Shown: positions 31,968 through 43,744 of the stretch, piece after piece
How the letters are laid out: each line of letters starts with the position of its first letter
Numbering within the stretch: the stretch's first letter is position 1
NCBI GenBank assembly: GCA_022641835.1
Contig: CP048715.1
Location: forward strand, 3,064,647 to 3,128,646
DNA from: Petasospora fabianii
Lineage: Eukaryota > Ascomycota > Saccharomycetes > Phaffomycetales > Wickerhamomycetaceae
Length of the DNA stretch: 64,000 bases
Direction of reading: 5' to 3'
Notes under the pieces: generated by a model
Told to the model about the DNA's origin: nothing
Databases searched by the model: none
The model's input: only the letters and a program-made list of their open reading frames with translations
Made by a program: the position numbers and the translations under genes

Positions 31968-32439
31968 TTGCATCCCTGGCTTTTACGATTTGTTACGAAA
32001 AATACCTTCTGTTCTGTTATAGATTTATAGACTCAATATAGTCACACAGCGATTGCATATAATTCACTTTCTTGTACAAGCGAATCGAATGTAGTCTAGC
32101 TGTTTTTCAAGCAAAGTGCTAGCTGTTGCCGAGGTTATCTACTTCATCCTGTTCAGAAAAGCTGCGCTTACTTAAGGCCCAGCCAGTACACCTCGTCAGA
32201 ACCCATCACTATCATTCTTCGAGACAACTTCTAGTTATTGCAATGATATGATCGGTCCAGATGACCCTTAGAAAGAGAGTTGGGCTCTTTGGGGCGCTGG
32301 CAAAATTAATTGGTACGCGCACTTATAATGTTGGGAGAAAAAAAAAAACTGGCGAGCCGATGAGTTGAAGTACTCGGGCGAGGAGTCACCCAGGACAACA
32401 ACCTGCTTTCGCCTGTATCGCACTCCGAAACTGACGTGT
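31968..32439. other. Intergenic region between transporter and arginyl-tRNA synthetase
   Basis: About 470 bases holding the 3' UTR of one gene and the promoter of the next. No additional gene is seen. Confidence 0.5.
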
Positions 32440-34371
32440 ATGTTCAAGAGACTTGTTTCACTGTCCATCACACGCCACCTTGTTAGACCTTCTTACGCAC
32501 GAATCTCATACGCCCCGCTCGAACTCAGAAAGATTCACACCATTCCATCAGTCATGGCCGCTGCTGACATCACCAACCAGCTCCAAAAGCTTAATATCGA
32601 GGCCCCTCCAAGCTTTGAGGGCTCCTTCCCAGAGTACAACACTGTCGATTTACTCAGAAACTACATCACCAACGAGCTCGCTAAGATCACCGGTGTTGAT
32701 ACCAAGCTCATCTTCCCAGCTCTTGAGTGGACCAACACACCAGATCGTGGTGACCTTTTGATTCCAATTCCAAGACTTCGTCTTAAAGGAAACCCAAAGG
32801 AGTTTGCCGAGGAGTGGGCTTCCAAGTTCCCATTAGGTGAATACCTTGAGAAGGTTGAGGCTAACGGTCCTTTCATCCAGTTCTTCTTCGCTCCAAAGTT
32901 CTTGTTCAACTTTGTCACCAAGGACGTTCTCACTAGAAAAGCAGACTACGGTTCTTCCCCAGTCGGAAAGGGCAAGAAGGTTGTTGTGGAATTCTCTTCT
33001 CCAAACATTGCTAAGCCATTCCACGCTGGTCACTTGCGTTCCACTATCATCGGTGGTTTCCTTTCCAACCTTTATGAGAAGCTCGGTTGGGATGTCACCA
33101 GAATCAACTACCTCGGTGACTGGGGAAAGCAGTTTGGTCTCTTGGCCGTTGGTTTTGATAAGTACGGATCGGAGGAGGCACTTGAGAAGGACCCAATCAA
33201 CCACTTGTTTGAAGTTTATGTCAAGATCAACAAGGACATTGAGGAGGAGGGTGACAGTTTGTCAGAGGCCGAGTCTACCAACGGTAAGGCTCGTGCTTAC
33301 TTCAAGAAGATGGAGGACGGCGATGAGGAAGCTCTTAAGATCTGGAAGAGATTCCGTGAACTTTCCATTGCCAAATACATTGACACATACAAGCGTTTGA
33401 ACATTCAGTACGACACATACTCTGGTGAGTCCCAAGTCTCACAAAAGTTGATGAACGAAGCCCTCCAGATCTTCAAGGACAAGGGTCTTACACACGAGGA
33501 CAGAGGTGCTGTTCTTATTGATCTCAAGAAGTTCAACAAGAAGTTGGGTAAGTGTATTGTTCAGAAGTCTGACGGTACCACTCTTTACCTCACCAGAGAT
33601 GTCGGTGAGGCTATCCAACGTCAAGAGAAGTACAACTTTGACAAGATGATCTATGTTATTGCTTCCCAGCAGGATCTCCACACTGCTCAGTTCTTTGAAA
33701 TCTTGAAGCAGATGGGCTTCGAGTGGGCTTCTAAACTTGAGCATGTCAACTTTGGTATGGTTCAGGGTATGTCCACCAGAAAGGGTACTGTTGTGTTCCT
33801 TGACAACATCTTGGAGGAGACTAAGGAGAAGATGCACGAGGTTATGAAGAAAAATGAGGCTAAGTATGCTCAAATTGAAAACCCAGAGGAAGTTGCTGAT
33901 CTCGTTGGTATCTCCGCCGTGATGATCCAGGATATGCAGTCCAAGCGTATCAACAACTACGAGTTTAAGTGGGAGCGTATGCTTTCCTTCGAGGGTGACA
34001 CAGGTCCATACTTGCAGTACGCTCACTCTCGTCTCAGATCTGTTGAGAGAAATGCTACAAACATCACTGAGGATGAGATCAAGAACGCTGATTTCACCTT
34101 ACTCGTGGAGCCACAGGCTGCTCTTCTCATTCGTCTCATTGCGCAGTACCCAGATGTTATCAGAAACGCTTCAAAGACACATGAGCCAGCAACTGTTGTC
34201 ACATACTTGTTCCGTCTCACACACCAGGTCTCCTCTTGTTACGATGTCTTGTGGGTTGCTGGTCAGACTCAGGAGTTGGCTGCTGCCCGTTTGGCGCTTT
34301 ACTCTGCTGCTAGACAGGTTTTGCACAACGGTATGACCTTGTTGGGTTTGACTCCAGTTGATAGAATGTAA
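32440..34371 (+). CDS. Arginyl-tRNA synthetase, probably dual cytosolic and mitochondrial
   Basis: From the ATG at 32440 the protein has 643 residues; from a second in-frame ATG at 32554 it has 605, near the yeast cytosolic enzyme (607). The 38-residue extension (MFKRLVSLSITRHLVR...) is Arg-rich, lacks acidic residues for most of its length and looks like a mitochondrial presequence. The body is a class I synthetase: the HIGH motif is present as HAGH (FHAGHLRSTIIGG) and the KMSKS loop as MSTRKGT. C-terminal anticodon-binding domain motifs follow. S. cerevisiae has two separate genes, YDR341C and MSR1; here one gene could supply both compartments by alternative starts. The longer frame to 32365 begins with TTG. 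Confidence 0.94.
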   Translation: MFKRLVSLSITRHLVRPSYARISYAPLELRKIHTIPSVMAAADITNQLQKLNIEAPPSFEGSFPEYNTVDLLRNYITNELAKITGVDTKLIFPALEWTNTPDRGDLLIPIPRLRLKGNPKEFAEEWASKFPLGEYLEKVEANGPFIQFFFAPKFLFNFVTKDVLTRKADYGSSPVGKGKKVVVEFSSPNIAKPFHAGHLRSTIIGGFLSNLYEKLGWDVTRINYLGDWGKQFGLLAVGFDKYGSEEALEKDPINHLFEVYVKINKDIEEEGDSLSEAESTNGKARAYFKKMEDGDEEALKIWKRFRELSIAKYIDTYKRLNIQYDTYSGESQVSQKLMNEALQIFKDKGLTHEDRGAVLIDLKKFNKKLGKCIVQKSDGTTLYLTRDVGEAIQRQEKYNFDKMIYVIASQQDLHTAQFFEILKQMGFEWASKLEHVNFGMVQGMSTRKGTVVFLDNILEETKEKMHEVMKKNEAKYAQIENPEEVADLVGISAVMIQDMQSKRINNYEFKWERMLSFEGDTGPYLQYAHSRLRSVERNATNITEDEIKNADFTLLVEPQAALLIRLIAQYPDVIRNASKTHEPATVVTYLFRLTHQVSSCYDVLWVAGQTQELAAARLALYSAARQVLHNGMTLLGLTPVDRM

Positions 34372-34637
34372 GAGGGCCGGTGTTTGACGCTGATGACTAT
34401 GAGCTATTTGTTTTATAGAGTGTACTGTTAAATGACACGTAATTCCATTTTGAAGTCAATGCGACTAACTTTAGATGTGCATGACTCCCCATAAAAGCTT
34501 ATATGAGCCATCTGATTGAAGTCACGATAACGAGCAGCACAGCCATCTTATGATGATATGGTTACCCGACTTTTGACTGTCCTTCGATCATAGCTGTACG
34601 CATAAAACCGATCACAGGATCCATCATGGGAATCACC

Positions 34638-34734
34638 GTCCCAGTGGCCGAGTGGTTAAGGCGATGCCCTGCTATTCTAAGTAGCTGTTAGGCATTGGGT
34701 TCTACCTGCGCAGGTTCGAATCCTGTCTGTGACG
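34638..34734 (+). tRNA. tRNA-Ser(GCT) with 15-nt intron
   Basis: A type II tRNA starting GTCCCAGTGGCCGAGTGG. The anticodon stem is ATGCC/GGCAT, the anticodon is GCT at 34671-34673, and a 15-nt intron lies at 34675-34689, right after position 37 as expected. A serine variable arm and T arm (GGTTCGAATCC) follow, ending GTGACG. The mature length is 82 nt. The acceptor stem as I align it has one C-U mismatch at the fourth pair. T7 at 34738-34744 is the Pol III terminator. It decodes AGC/AGT. Confidence 0.94.
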
Positions 34735-37682
34735 CCATTTTTTTACTTTTCGTAATTTGAAATGAGTAAAAATCACTTCTCGAATAAGCAAGTTTGGAAC
34801 ACGCACACGCATACGCATGTTTGAGGCTTTCAATAACGCCTGTATAAAGTCTATGGATCTGTACGGTATACTGTGCTTCCTTCTGATCTTTCATGTGTCA
34901 GAATTATGCTCAAACGAGTTTGACTTATAGTCCTACGGTTTGCCGGACGTGCACGGTAGCTTAAAATGCGAGATCGCCGGTCCAGGGCACACAGGGGTAC
35001 CATCTACCGTGTGCGTTGCGTGTTTTTCTTTGTTTAGCTGTCAAAGCTTTATGATCAATGAGTTATGATGTCTTGTCGTGATCTTGAATGAATGAAGCTA
35101 GCTGGTAACTAGCTTATGGTAATTGACTAGCTAGCAACTAGATGAAATCAAATTCGCTACCTGGTGGAACGTCGCGGCTAGTACAACGGGCGTTATTGCC
35201 CTCGCCTAGCTCGTGTCACTGCCAGCATTCCTTTAATCAACATCCTTAATGACTTGGGCCTCGGCTGTATGGGCTAGTCTGAAACAAAAAAATTCTCCTC
35301 CTTGTTACCGGCTATGACATGAATAACTCGTCATGCATCGGTTTCTCCAACGTACAACCCGCGAGTAGCGCCAAAGCTTCGCTGGCATAAGGGTCCACAG
35401 GTGCACGGCAGACGCAGAGACGGGAGTTGACATGGCCAAATATAAAACTTTCATGGCCGTAGAAATGCACGGATCAGGGATCCGAAGTTTGAAGGGAACG
35501 CATGTTCTGCTAGGCTTTACGCCAGTGGCTGAGCCTCGATACAGATCAAGATCTTTAGCGCCTCCTGATGCTGGCCCAGTACATGGGACGCGTGAAAGAG
35601 ATGAGGTAGCCGAGCTGCAAGGCTAGTTCCCGTTGTGAATTTTCACTCGCTGTATTTTGCATTGATGTTGGAACTATAAGCTGTGCCATTGAAGGCTGAG
35701 GTGAAAATTTCCGATGGGATTGGTGCTAGCTGCTGGTTGGTCATCCCGAAGTTGCCGGAATCGGCAATTTGTGTAGGCAGAGGACACCAAACACGAGAGA
35801 AGTTTATGGATTCAGATTTCAGACGTAAGCCGTAGGCCCGTAGCTGTAGCCCTAGGTCGCGAAACCAGTCCAAATTTCAGTGTGCTGCAGCGATGTCTTA
35901 GGGTACAGAAGCGTAAGTTTGGGATGAAAACAAAGAAAGAGAAAGCGAGAGATGGTTGGCTTGTACCTGGACTTGGGTAGGAAGATGGTCCAGTGGGGAG
36001 GAGAATAGTAATGACCTCCGCGCATTGGATGCGTGCTTTTTAATCCATGGTGCCGGTGCTGGATTTTTGGGATTGGGTTATTTAAAGAGACTTGACAGCG
36101 GGCCAGCACAGGCAAGCGAAAAGCTTTCTCATGCAGTGAGGCGAGTACGTCCGGACCTAGCGGAGCTTCTGGGCCTGGGAGGCGGGTCTCAAAACTTCAA
36201 AATCCAAAACACAACGTTCAACGTTGATGAAGGGCAAGCTGCAACCACGAATGTTTGTTTCATTACTTGTTTCCTTGTGTAAATTATTCTCTACTATAAG
36301 CTTGAGAGTAGGATAATCAGGTTGAACTAGAATTCAGTAATGTGTACATCTAGACAAGCCCTGTTAAGGTTGGTACGTGGTTGTAGGAATCTATCATTAT
36401 AATCCCTGACACAAAGTGGTTAGAGAAGTAGTTCAAGAGAGCGATTAGGTACTATGTGTACAGCATCAATAAAGATTTGCACTTTGACCATATCAATGAG
36501 TCGGGCCAAATTTGCCTAGGATGAGAGGTGAGAGCATCATGTAGGAAACTCAGTTGAGGCTCCACACTAAGTCCTGAAAGTCTCGACCATGCGCGTCTCG
36601 TTTCATGGGTGTGCTACACCAACAAACAACAAACAAAAGGAGCTTGCAAGACCACCCGTCACCGGGCAGTTCAGGAAAAGAACTGTGCCTTTGTCTAACA
36701 GCGACATCACAGATTATGTACTTAGCAGCAGATGTAGAGGTGCCGGGAGGAATTATGCCCGCTGAGTTTCGCAGAGAAGGGCGTGTTCCAAGCTGAAGGC
36801 GGATTTCAGCTGGCAGGAGTCCTCGTGTTGATCTCTTGGGATGTGAGCATAGAGATGGCGGTGTGTGTTCGCGCTAGAAACGTCTAGAGCTTGTTCTCGT
36901 GCAGCCACGGCAACGTCAGCTTGTGAAGAGCTCACAGAGAATAGCATTGTCGGCACCATAAGAGCCCTCATGCGTGTTTCCGCTAGTAGCCGAGAGCATC
37001 GCTTGCGAAGACGACCACGACGACAAGTACTTGAGGAGATGGATGGATGGTGGAGAGTTCCTGTGCTGGTTCGCAAATCGTATGAAAGAGAGATGATGGA
37101 TAGCGATTGAGTGAGGGCCACTCTGTCGATCCCCACCCAACTCTAACCACTAGAGAGATTGAGCGCTGAATTTTTCTACACAGAAAGCAAACCGTTGTCT
37201 GCAGCATCTTCTGTATCACCTTGTAGCCCTCAATTCCTAGCAATTCACCGCCAGTGTCAGCTTGCCGACACCCAGTACCTAGCACCGCCTCCGTCATCTC
37301 CTGCCTTTCCCATGCTGGCTGCCCACTGAGTCCCGAGCCGCCCCACAGGCGCGGTAAAAAGAAATTATTTCGATGCTGTGCCCTGTTGATCACCTGTCGA
37401 AACGGGAAATTGTCTGCGTTGGGAGAGCTAGGGCTGCACCATGTTGCAGCCAAAGCAGGCCTCTTAGGACTAGCTTCCATACAAACCGCTGCGAGGGCAG
37501 CACCTACCATGTGCGGTATGCAGGTTATGCCTGAGCCTGCAGTAGCCTGTTTGCCTAATTTTACCTCCCCCCGATGAGTGTTCCATCAAGCCAACCGTAT
37601 ATAAAAAGCCCTCAACTGCCCCCATCTCATCGCTCCCCTCCCTTCTCTTCCTTCCTATCTCTCAACACACTCTTCAAACAAA
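34735..37682. other. 2.95-kb region without a recognisable gene
   Basis: From tRNA-Ser(GCT) to the aquaporin gene only short, unrelated frames are seen. A patch of GCTAGC/ACTAGCT-rich inverted sequence lies near 35098-35145. The right end contains the aquaporin promoter. No known RNA gene or transposon signature was found. Confidence 0.5.
37598..37606 (+). promoter_or_regulatory. TATA box of aquaporin gene
   Basis: TATATAAAA lies about 77-85 bp before the aquaporin ATG, the normal distance for a yeast TATA-containing promoter. Confidence 0.6.
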
Positions 37683-38510
37683 ATGACTGCCACAGAAGCT
37701 CAGTCTGCTAACGATGTCGAGGCCCAGTCCGATGTCGAGTACATCCCACCATACCAGCCAAGATCCTCCAAGTTGGGTCTCTCCGACACTTTGAGAAACC
37801 ACTTTGTCGCCATGATTGGTGAGTTCTGTGGTACTTTCCTTTTCTTGTGGTCTGCCTTTGTCATTGCCCAGATTGCCAACCAGGACACCTCTGTCAAGGA
37901 GGCTGGTTCCCACCCATCCCAGCTCGTTATGATCTCCTTCGGTTTCGGTGTTTCCGTCGCTGTCGGTGTCTTCATCTTCTTCAGAGTTTCTGGTGGTAAC
38001 TTGAACCCAGCTGTCACAACTACTCTTGTCCTTGTCGGTGCCGTTCCACCAGTCAGAGCTGCCTTCATGATCCTCTCCCAGATGGTTGCCGGTATGGCTG
38101 CTGCTGGTGCCGCTTCCGCCATGACTCCAGGTCCAATTGCTTTTGCTAACGGTCTCGGTGGTTCCGCTTCCAGATCCCAGGGTGTCTTCCTCGAGGCTTT
38201 CGGTACTGCTATTCTCTGTATCACCGTCTTGTTCATGGCTGTTGAGAAGCACAGAGCTACTCACATGGCTCCACTCGCCATTGGTCTTGCCTTGTTCATT
38301 GGTCACTTGATCTGTGTCTACTACACTGGTGCTGGTCTTAACCCAGCCAGATCTTTCGGTCCATGTATCGCTGCTGCCTCCTTCCCTAACTACCACTGGA
38401 TCTACTGGGTTGGTCCACTTCTCGGTTCCCTCATCTCTGCCGCTCTCTGGCACTTGTTGAAGTTCTTGGACTACGAGACCTGTAACCCAGGCCAGGACGC
38501 TGACCAGTGA
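37683..38510 (+). CDS. AQY1: Orthodox aquaporin (water channel)
   Basis: A 275-residue six-TM MIP-family channel with both NPA motifs, at 108-110 (GGNLNPAVT) and 220-222 ([10 protein letters not shown]). Ser rather than Asp after NPAR, and His208 in TM5 (IGHLI) with Arg223, match the narrow filter of water-specific channels, not glycerol facilitators. The N-terminal tail is short and acidic, like yeast Aqy proteins. Codon use is as biased as that of the hexose transporter, which is unusual for a yeast aquaporin and implies abundant protein. In S. cerevisiae AQY1 (YPR192C) is also close to RPC82, though here about 8 kb and three other genes lie between. Confidence 0.93.
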   Translation: MTATEAQSANDVEAQSDVEYIPPYQPRSSKLGLSDTLRNHFVAMIGEFCGTFLFLWSAFVIAQIANQDTSVKEAGSHPSQLVMISFGFGVSVAVGVFIFFRVSGGNLNPAVTTTLVLVGAVPPVRAAFMILSQMVAGMAAAGAASAMTPGPIAFANGLGGSASRSQGVFLEAFGTAILCITVLFMAVEKHRATHMAPLAIGLALFIGHLICVYYTGAGLNPARSFGPCIAAASFPNYHWIYWVGPLLGSLISAALWHLLKFLDYETCNPGQDADQ

Positions 38511-39478
38511 ACTTATGACTCCACACATTACATCCTAACGAATCAGAGATGCTGAAGATTGATCATTGACTTTGGCTCTTGAACTAATTAATTCCTAATG
38601 AAAAGATGATAAATCATATATCAAGTTGTAGCTGTCATTTTTAGATTGTGCGCGATAATAGTTGCTCAGTCTCAGGAGTGCATGCATGGTTTGGGCCACG
38701 GGTCTTTTAAGAGTCTAGACCCCCACAATAAACAAGCACGCTTCGCGGTTGGTGAACAAGATGAGCTCTCTGTTTTCCAGTTAATGACTTTGCAAACATG
38801 GATATTTGTTGTGATGTATGTCCAATTGACATCAATACAAACAATGGACAGCCCAAGGTTTCCAGATCACTCATCGTTATTCACCCTCTCCTCAATGTAG
38901 ATGAGGACGTTGCGCTCGTGAGCTTCGTGGGCACTGCCCGAGGCCGCCTTCTTGCAGTCAGCTGTAACTGATCAAGCATCAGTCTCGGTAAACTAGTTTC
39001 AAAGGAACAACTATTACAGGTTTGGCGTAACATCTTTTATCTTCTTCTTTTGAATCAGATAGGATAGAGAGCTGCAAAGGTAAAGTCAGGGTTTGCCTCC
39101 CCGCATATACAATGCATGCGTCAGTGAGTTAGGAGGCGTTGCGTGCCACTAAAAAACGATGTCAGAACTTCGAAATCACGTCGTTGAAGAACGTGACAGC
39201 TAGCACAGGTCACTTCCATCAAGAATCAAATTTCCAGTTGGCTACGAAAAAAGCTCAAGTTAACTTGTATCACTAGTGCATAAACAAGATCCTTTAGATG
39301 TTGGGCCGTAAGCGACGCCAGTGGATTTTTCGATCGAATATAGATCAGCCAAATCAAATTAACACCTTACTTTCCAGCTCAGTTCCCAGCAGGCTGTACA
39401 TATTAGTTAGTAAAGAGCATCATCGTCATCATTGTAAAGTCGTAATTCGTAAAATCTTGTGAAAAGGCACATGATACA
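38511..39478. other. Convergent intergenic region between aquaporin and CRZ1
   Basis: About 970 bases at the 3' ends of two convergent genes. No gene, RNA or repeat that I can support. Confidence 0.5.
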
Positions 39479-40687
39479 TCACTGTGACTTCTTCAAGAGG
39501 TCGTTGATGAAGGTTGTACCAAATGTAGCCTCATCCATTATATCAGCCTTCTCGTTCTCCTGCCGCTCCATCTCCTTAGCTTCCAGCATCAGGGGTCTGA
39601 TGCACAGCCAACCAATATCTGTTCTGAAATGTCTTCCCAATCCATCAGCTCTGGAAAATCTCTTACCACAACCCCACCGAGTGATCTTATCTTTCAAGAC
39701 ACCACCACACTGGAACTTCTTCACTCCCTGATGCAACAGCTCGTGTCTTTTCTTGTCGTGATTACGAGCAAAACTGCGATCACAGAAGGAGCACTGAAAT
39801 GGTCTCTCATCACTGTGTGTCTTTAGGTGACTCTTCAGGTTGTATCCCTTTGCAAATGCCTTGCCACAGTGTTTGCAAGTGAAACTCTCTTGGCCCTGCG
39901 AAGGTGAAAGCTCATGTTTAGTTCTTGGTTTCCTCTTGCCAGTTGACGAGGATGTGGTGTTAGTTATCATCAAGAGGTTTTTGACCTGTTGGTCTGTGAG
40001 CTCAGAAGACGAACTGTGGATTTGGTGTGGACTCTGGTGGACTGGGTAATAGTCATGTTGAATTGGGTGGGAATGAGTGCGGTGTAGGTGATCGTTTGCC
40101 GAGACCCTGCTATGTTCACTCCACGGTGACAAGTTCGACAATGTGTTATCATATGGAGAACGCGTTTGAGAGTTTTCATTATAGCCAGAAGCAGATGGCA
40201 CCAAGTTACCAGTGGAGTCACTGGGCTCTGGGAATCGAAGGTCGGAGAACGACGAGATAGAATTTTTGGATTGCATACTCTGGGACGTGATGGAGTCACT
40301 GGAGAGGGCATCCGATGGCGCCAATGTATTAATCTGAAGTGAATTATGTGACTGAGGGGCACTCCTTGGATGGTGAGCTGTACTAGGGAAGCCCAAGGGG
40401 TTGGCAGTATTGTATATGTTCTTTGGGACGTTGTACGGGGGTATTGTGTTGTAGTTGTTGGGGTGGGTGAAGACAATCTGCGGAAGTGTTTGAGGAACGT
40501 TGATGGGTGGCATAGCTTGACCGCCCGTAATCATACCGAGATACATTTCGCTTGGAGAACCCTGGTGTGGATTCTCTGTGTGGCTGCTGGCCATAGAAGA
40601 GTTGTTAAGAGAAGATCCCATCTCGTTAGAACGGTAGTCACGACCATTGTGAAGATCGTAGTACTGTTCGGCCATGATGCTCATCAT
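39479..40687 (-). CDS. CRZ1: Calcineurin-responsive zinc-finger transcription factor
   Basis: A 402-residue protein with Ser/Asn/His-rich N-terminal regulatory sequence and C-terminal C2H2 fingers. Finger 1 is at about 271-291 ([21 protein letters not shown]) and finger 2 at 299-319 ([21 protein letters not shown]). A third, non-canonical finger has the insertion typical of Crz1 ([20 protein letters not shown]). A calcineurin docking motif of PxIxIT type, PQIVFT, is at residues 69-74. Crz1 moves to the nucleus when dephosphorylated by calcineurin after calcium, salt or cell-wall stress and activates stress genes. The longer frame to 40711 starts with TTG; the ATG at 40687 is used. It is shorter than S. 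cerevisiae Crz1 (678). Confidence 0.92.
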   Translation of the reverse strand: MMSIMAEQYYDLHNGRDYRSNEMGSSLNNSSMASSHTENPHQGSPSEMYLGMITGGQAMPPINVPQTLPQIVFTHPNNYNTIPPYNVPKNIYNTANPLGFPSTAHHPRSAPQSHNSLQINTLAPSDALSSDSITSQSMQSKNSISSFSDLRFPEPSDSTGNLVPSASGYNENSQTRSPYDNTLSNLSPWSEHSRVSANDHLHRTHSHPIQHDYYPVHQSPHQIHSSSSELTDQQVKNLLMITNTTSSSTGKRKPRTKHELSPSQGQESFTCKHCGKAFAKGYNLKSHLKTHSDERPFQCSFCDRSFARNHDKKRHELLHQGVKKFQCGGVLKDKITRWGCGKRFSRADGLGRHFRTDIGWLCIRPLMLEAKEMERQENEKADIMDEATFGTTFINDLLKKSQ

Positions 40688-42813
40688 ATGTTGCGGTAAG
40701 GTCGATTTCAAAGGAGTGACAGTGATTGAGCGTTTACGTGTACGTGACTCAGAGTCTTTGTTGAGGTTACACGGTTAAAGACCAGATGGTAAGGTCTGAT
40801 TGTCTGGAGACGGGCTCTATCGGTATAAAGCTGACAGCTTTCAAGTGACGTAGGGATTCAAATGTGTGTTCAGCACTGTTGTTTGTGTGTTTAAGGTGTT
40901 TGTCTGTATAAGGTGTCGTGAGTGTAGAGAATGTGCTCAAAAACCTCATAGTAAATAAACTGGGAAGCCGGCCATTTATAAGCTGGCACTTTAAATCTGT
41001 GAGTCGTGCAGCGGCATTTGGCTTTTGAGTTAGGCCGGACGAATCAGCGTTATGCTCGGCCATGAAGAATCCCTTTGGGAGAGCCCGGCCGCATGACGCG
41101 CAGTTTCCAGCGGGGTGTCCGCCCTTTCAGAAAAACTTTCCCAAATTCCTCAAACTACCCAACGAGGCAGTGCTGGTTAGCCTGCAGCACTAGTGTTGGT
41201 GTTGTCACTAGAACTCTGGTGCATAGTCCCTTGAACAGGTTCAACGGTACCACATCCCTATTGAAAGCTACTTCTCGTAGTCCTGACAAGAGTGAGCAAC
41301 AACATTTCCTGTTATTTTGAATCACCGAGACACCGATAGCAGCTCGTTTGTTAAAAGGCAGTAATTAGGTCTTGGCATGCCCCAGTGCCAGCTCCGCTAC
41401 GCCTGAACCGGTACTTGGGGGGCAGTGCCGCAGAATGCGCTCTGCTCTGCGGCAGAAATCAAGTTGGCCGGGAATCCGACGGAGCGGATAAATAAAATAA
41501 AAAAAACACCACGGATGGTGAACCTACCGGCAAACGTGGGTAGCCTTTTTCAAGATATCTGCAGCTAAAAGATCAGTCAGAACTCGACACTCGAAAGCTT
41601 GGCCCTATAAGTTGCCGAGATCTGTTGAGAATAGTTATATCGTCTTATCACTTGCTTGGTACATCTTTCTTCACAACCCTGACACCAAGCCTTGGGAGGA
41701 TGGCTCCGGTTGTGTGAGAGTAATAGATACATGTGCAATCCTGCACTCTTCCGCTGTGTTCAGTAGTCGTGAAATTGGGGCGCCGTGCAGCGGATGCACA
41801 ACGCACGACGTGGCCAGACGGCTTCGTTCAAACACCGAGGCGCGGTCTTCAAATATGATCTATTTGATCAGCTACGATAGTACGAATCCTTATTTTCTTA
41901 TGCCCTGCTCAGAGCTTGATGGCATGTATCAATATACACCTTTGAATACAAGTGGACCCAGTCCTTAAGATATCAATTGCTGCTTTTCAGAGACAGCTGT
42001 GGGTACTGACGGATTCGATCCTAGATCCCGTAATTTTCTCCGCTCATCAGCATTCGCCGACAGCCCCGCATCATACTTATTTTTCAGATATCAAATGCCG
42101 CTGACATCGGGATTTAAACGTCTTCGCCTGGCGGGCCCCGAAGCAGTCGTGTCTGAATCTATTGGCTCTTGAGACCCCCATTTTGTTGCCTGGGAGGTAT
42201 AAAGTACTACTGCATCTAGTTACACCTTCTCCATGACTACTCAGAGCTGATAGAAGCCAATGCCGCCGGGGATGCTGTTGTTGAGCACCGGGATATGTTC
42301 TGGCTTGAAACACCGAACGCGCGACGCGTAATCTGTCTGCGCTTGCCGTACACTCCAAATGAGCCTTGCGCTTATTTCATCAAAACGATCTAGATTTAAT
42401 GTGTAATGATTGCCTTTATCCTCAATGCGCCTTGTGGGGTAAAAAGGGTGGCTATGGTACAGCTCGCGTGCGCTAATGTACAGGCATCCCATGGCCATTT
42501 ACTGCTTTAATTGTATTTTGATCGACGCGTGACTTGATTAATGTGAGCAGTCGATCTATCTACTTGTTAAACTCACACGGGTATTTGTTTGTCGTAGTCT
42601 TATACTACAGTATACAAGAAGGCTTCACAAAATGGCCATATAATGTCTATAGTGTCTTCGTGTGTATATGGGCAAACATGTGTTGGCTCTACCGCACGGT
42701 GATGTACTGATAATCAGAAAAATTCAAAAGAACCCCGCCCCTGCAGCCCATATCTACAATAAACTCCACCAAGGAACTTCGACTCACAACCTTGTAACGA
42801 ACTTACGAGTACC
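40688..42813. other. 2.1-kb divergent intergenic region
   Basis: It lies between CRZ1 and the SNA-like gene. No frame resembles a known family. A long promoter for the stress regulator CRZ1 is plausible, but I cannot assign elements. Confidence 0.5.
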
Positions 42814-43212
42814 ATGACCGACTACCAACAAGCCCATAACATTGACCCAGCTGATGTTTTTCTCTATATTTTGGCATTCTTTTTTCCTCCCCTCCCGGTG
42901 GCGCTGAGACAAGGATTCTGGACTAATCAGCTTCTTTTGAATGTCCTCCTTACAATGCTTTTCGGTCTTCCAGGGACTCTACACGCTATATACATTGTCT
43001 ATATCACAAGTCCGATTACTGGTCACCCAGAGAGACGGGTTCGTATTGGTGGAGATGACTACGAAAGTCTTATCGAGAATCACGATCAGACTAGCTCTGT
43101 CCCATACAACGCCGGTTCATCCAGCACAACTGCCAACACCGCCGCACCACCTCCATACGAAGAGAGCACTGTGATCACTTCTACTGACAACAAGATCCAA
43201 CACAACGGTTGA
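42814..43212 (+). CDS. Sna3/Sna4-like PMP3-family membrane protein with PPxY motif
   Basis: A 132-residue member of the UPF0057/PMP3 family. Two TM segments (VFLYILAFFFPPLPVAL and LLLNVLLTMLFGLPGTLHAIYIVY) carry the family core. The hydrophilic C-terminal tail holds PPPY at residues 112-115, a binding site for the WW domains of the Rsp5 ubiquitin ligase. This separates Sna3/Sna4 (vacuole/MVB cargo and Rsp5 adaptors) from the short Pmp3/Sna2 proteins. Length matches Sna3 (133) and Sna4 (140), so I leave the symbol open. Confidence 0.88.
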   Translation: MTDYQQAHNIDPADVFLYILAFFFPPLPVALRQGFWTNQLLLNVLLTMLFGLPGTLHAIYIVYITSPITGHPERRVRIGGDDYESLIENHDQTSSVPYNAGSSSTTANTAAPPPYEESTVITSTDNKIQHNG

Positions 43213-43744
43213 TTGTTCCACCAAATTTCATGACTATCGACTTCAGGTCGCAGTGGCCGCCTGCTCCTGGAGAAATGACGATTCCCCCTTTTTTTAACGA
43301 CGTCGACCCATATGACCCATTTAATGAATGAATTTATCAAGAAGTGGTCCTGCACTAGATATGCTATGTCCGTCAATAGTTTTTGTGCCGATAAAACCTG
43401 TTGTACTAGTTCAAGACCTAAGTTATGCGCAGCCTAGTACAGTGAGATGGTCGTAGCTAGTAAGATGGGATACCACTAATGATCCAAGAATCATATGAGG
43501 TATCGGGCGCCTTCAATTCAATGTTTGTGATGGAGCAATGCAGATTAATTGAGTGTACCAGGTGAAAAGGTAAGTAGGTAAGAGCCAAGCGGCGAATATC
43601 AACCCCCTCAATTTTCTTTGTTTACATTTTTTTGTGGTCACTTCATTTCCTTATCGCTTCCTTTTCTATAGATTCACCACATTACCAACTAACGCGGTAT
43701 CCATACAAGTTGAACAATCAGCTTGTAAAGTTTGATAAATAGCA
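43213..43744. other. Intergenic region before beta-glucosidase gene
   Basis: About 530 bases holding the SNA-like 3' UTR and the beta-glucosidase promoter. No extra gene is seen. Confidence 0.5.

Noticed and set aside
34735-37682. Retrotransposon or LTR next to tRNA-Ser(GCT)
   Set aside because: tRNA flanks are common yeast insertion sites, but I found no long direct repeats, TG...CA ends or pol-like frames.
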